A stretch of DNA of 64,000 bases from Castellaniella sp. (lineage in GTDB: Bacteria; Pseudomonadota; Gammaproteobacteria; Burkholderiales; Burkholderiaceae_B), in NCBI RefSeq assembly GCF_034675845.1, contig NZ_JAUCCU010000001.1:1736001-1800000 (forward strand). The letters run 5' to 3'. The notes beneath the pieces were generated by a model that ran no database searches, was not told where the DNA came from, and saw only the letters and a program-made list of their open reading frames with translations. The position numbers and the translations under genes were made by a program. Shown here one piece after another: positions 63,767 to 64,000 of this stretch; within the stretch, counting starts at the first letter, position 1, and each line of letters opens with the position of its first letter.

Positions 63767-64000
63767 GAGGCTGCGCGAGTCCTGGATTGTTCGATGCACA
63801 CGGCGGCGCAGTCATCGAAAGCCTGCGGCTTACAGATACGGATGCGGGCCGATTGCACGGCAGGAAAGTCCTGCAAGATGCGCGCCAGGGAGCGTGCCAC
63901 CAGCGTTTCCAGCAGGTCGGTGTGAGCCTGACCGGCCTCGTCGATCAGCGCTGCGCGCAATTGGCGGTAATCCAGTACCGTGCCGATATCCGCGTCGTTG
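63763..64000 (-). CDS. folB: Dihydroneopterin aldolase, C-terminal part
   Basis: Aldolase of folate synthesis, cleaving 7,8-dihydroneopterin to 6-hydroxymethyl-dihydropterin. The frame is open to the end of the window, so the start lies beyond 64000. Visible: ADIGTVLDYRQLRAAL, the active-site-adjacent THTDLLETL-like AHTDLLETLVARSLA, and RIRICKPQAFDD with the catalytic-region lysine. Tail CIEQSRTRAAS. Overlaps ttcA by 4 nt; this pairing is common in betaproteobacteria. Confidence 0.85.
   Translation of the reverse strand, partial: NDADIGTVLDYRQLRAALIDEAGQAHTDLLETLVARSLARILQDFPAVQSARIRICKPQAFDDCAAVCIEQSRTRAAS

Overview
The window looks like a stretch of chromosome from a moderately GC-rich betaproteobacterium of the order Burkholderiales, most likely the family Alcaligenaceae (Bordetella/Achromobacter-like). 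That placement is an inference from gene content and order: sspB-sspA behind petABC, engB next to a dihaem cytochrome c and ResB/CcsB, uvrA divergent from an MFS gene followed by ssb, an LptM-type lipoprotein before lysA, and a DUF4148 protein. Most of the window is core metabolism and envelope biology rather than accessory DNA.

Layout. 1-2.8 kb: end of a D-aminoacylase gene and a cation/proton antiporter. 2.8-7.0 kb (minus): tRNA-Thr, sspB, sspA and the bc1 complex petABC. 7.2-11.1 kb: mscL, a Nif3 protein, an HtrA-like protease without its PDZ domain, hemB and engB. 11.2-15.5 kb: cytochrome c and the system II cytochrome c maturation pair ResB/CcsB. 15.5-20.2 kb: a 5'-truncated chemoreceptor fused head-on to the 3' end of an XRE regulator, then a GGDEF/EAL protein. 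20.3-27.2 kb: lysA, a small LptM lipoprotein gene, a frameshifted mrcA (PBP1A), a fused aroK-aroB and dgt. 27.2-31.5 kb: a collapsed two-component remnant, uvrA and an MFS gene. 31.5-32.0 kb: a repeat-rich intergenic region with two inverted copies of a structured element. 32.0-37.7 kb: dppABCDF. 38.0-45.4 kb: ssb, then the hut genes (hutI, hutH, frameshifted hutU, hutC) with an FMN-dependent hydroxyacid dehydrogenase gene. 45.7-47.2 kb: a purine-type permease. 47.3-57.0 kb: a cluster with two dTDP-sugar enzymes, a rhamnosyltransferase-like GT2, a SapC-family protein and a complete type I secretion system with two outer membrane factors. 57.0-64.0 kb: a full chemoreceptor, an IS5-like element with 7-bp target duplication, Crp/Fnr and LysR regulators, DUF4148, ttcA and the 3' part of folB.

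How the genes work together. petABC, cytochrome c, ResB/CcsB and hemB together support haem and cytochrome c respiration. The hut genes, the dpp operon and the D-aminoacylase point to growth on peptides and amino acids. HutC-like palindromes lie in front of hutI and hutU, and a third lies between ssb and dppA. The 47-57 kb cluster looks like an export and glycosylation locus for a large surface protein whose own gene is not in the window.

The most unusual signal is the pair of ~100-bp elements at 31590-31688 and 31857-31957. Both have long stem arms (25-26 bp) around an exactly 49-nt core. The cores are 80% identical without gaps, while the arms differ in sequence but keep their pairing. Several genes are broken (MCP, XRE regulator, mrcA, hutU, a two-component remnant, the protease), suggesting active rearrangement or, for the two single-base frameshifts, possible sequence errors.
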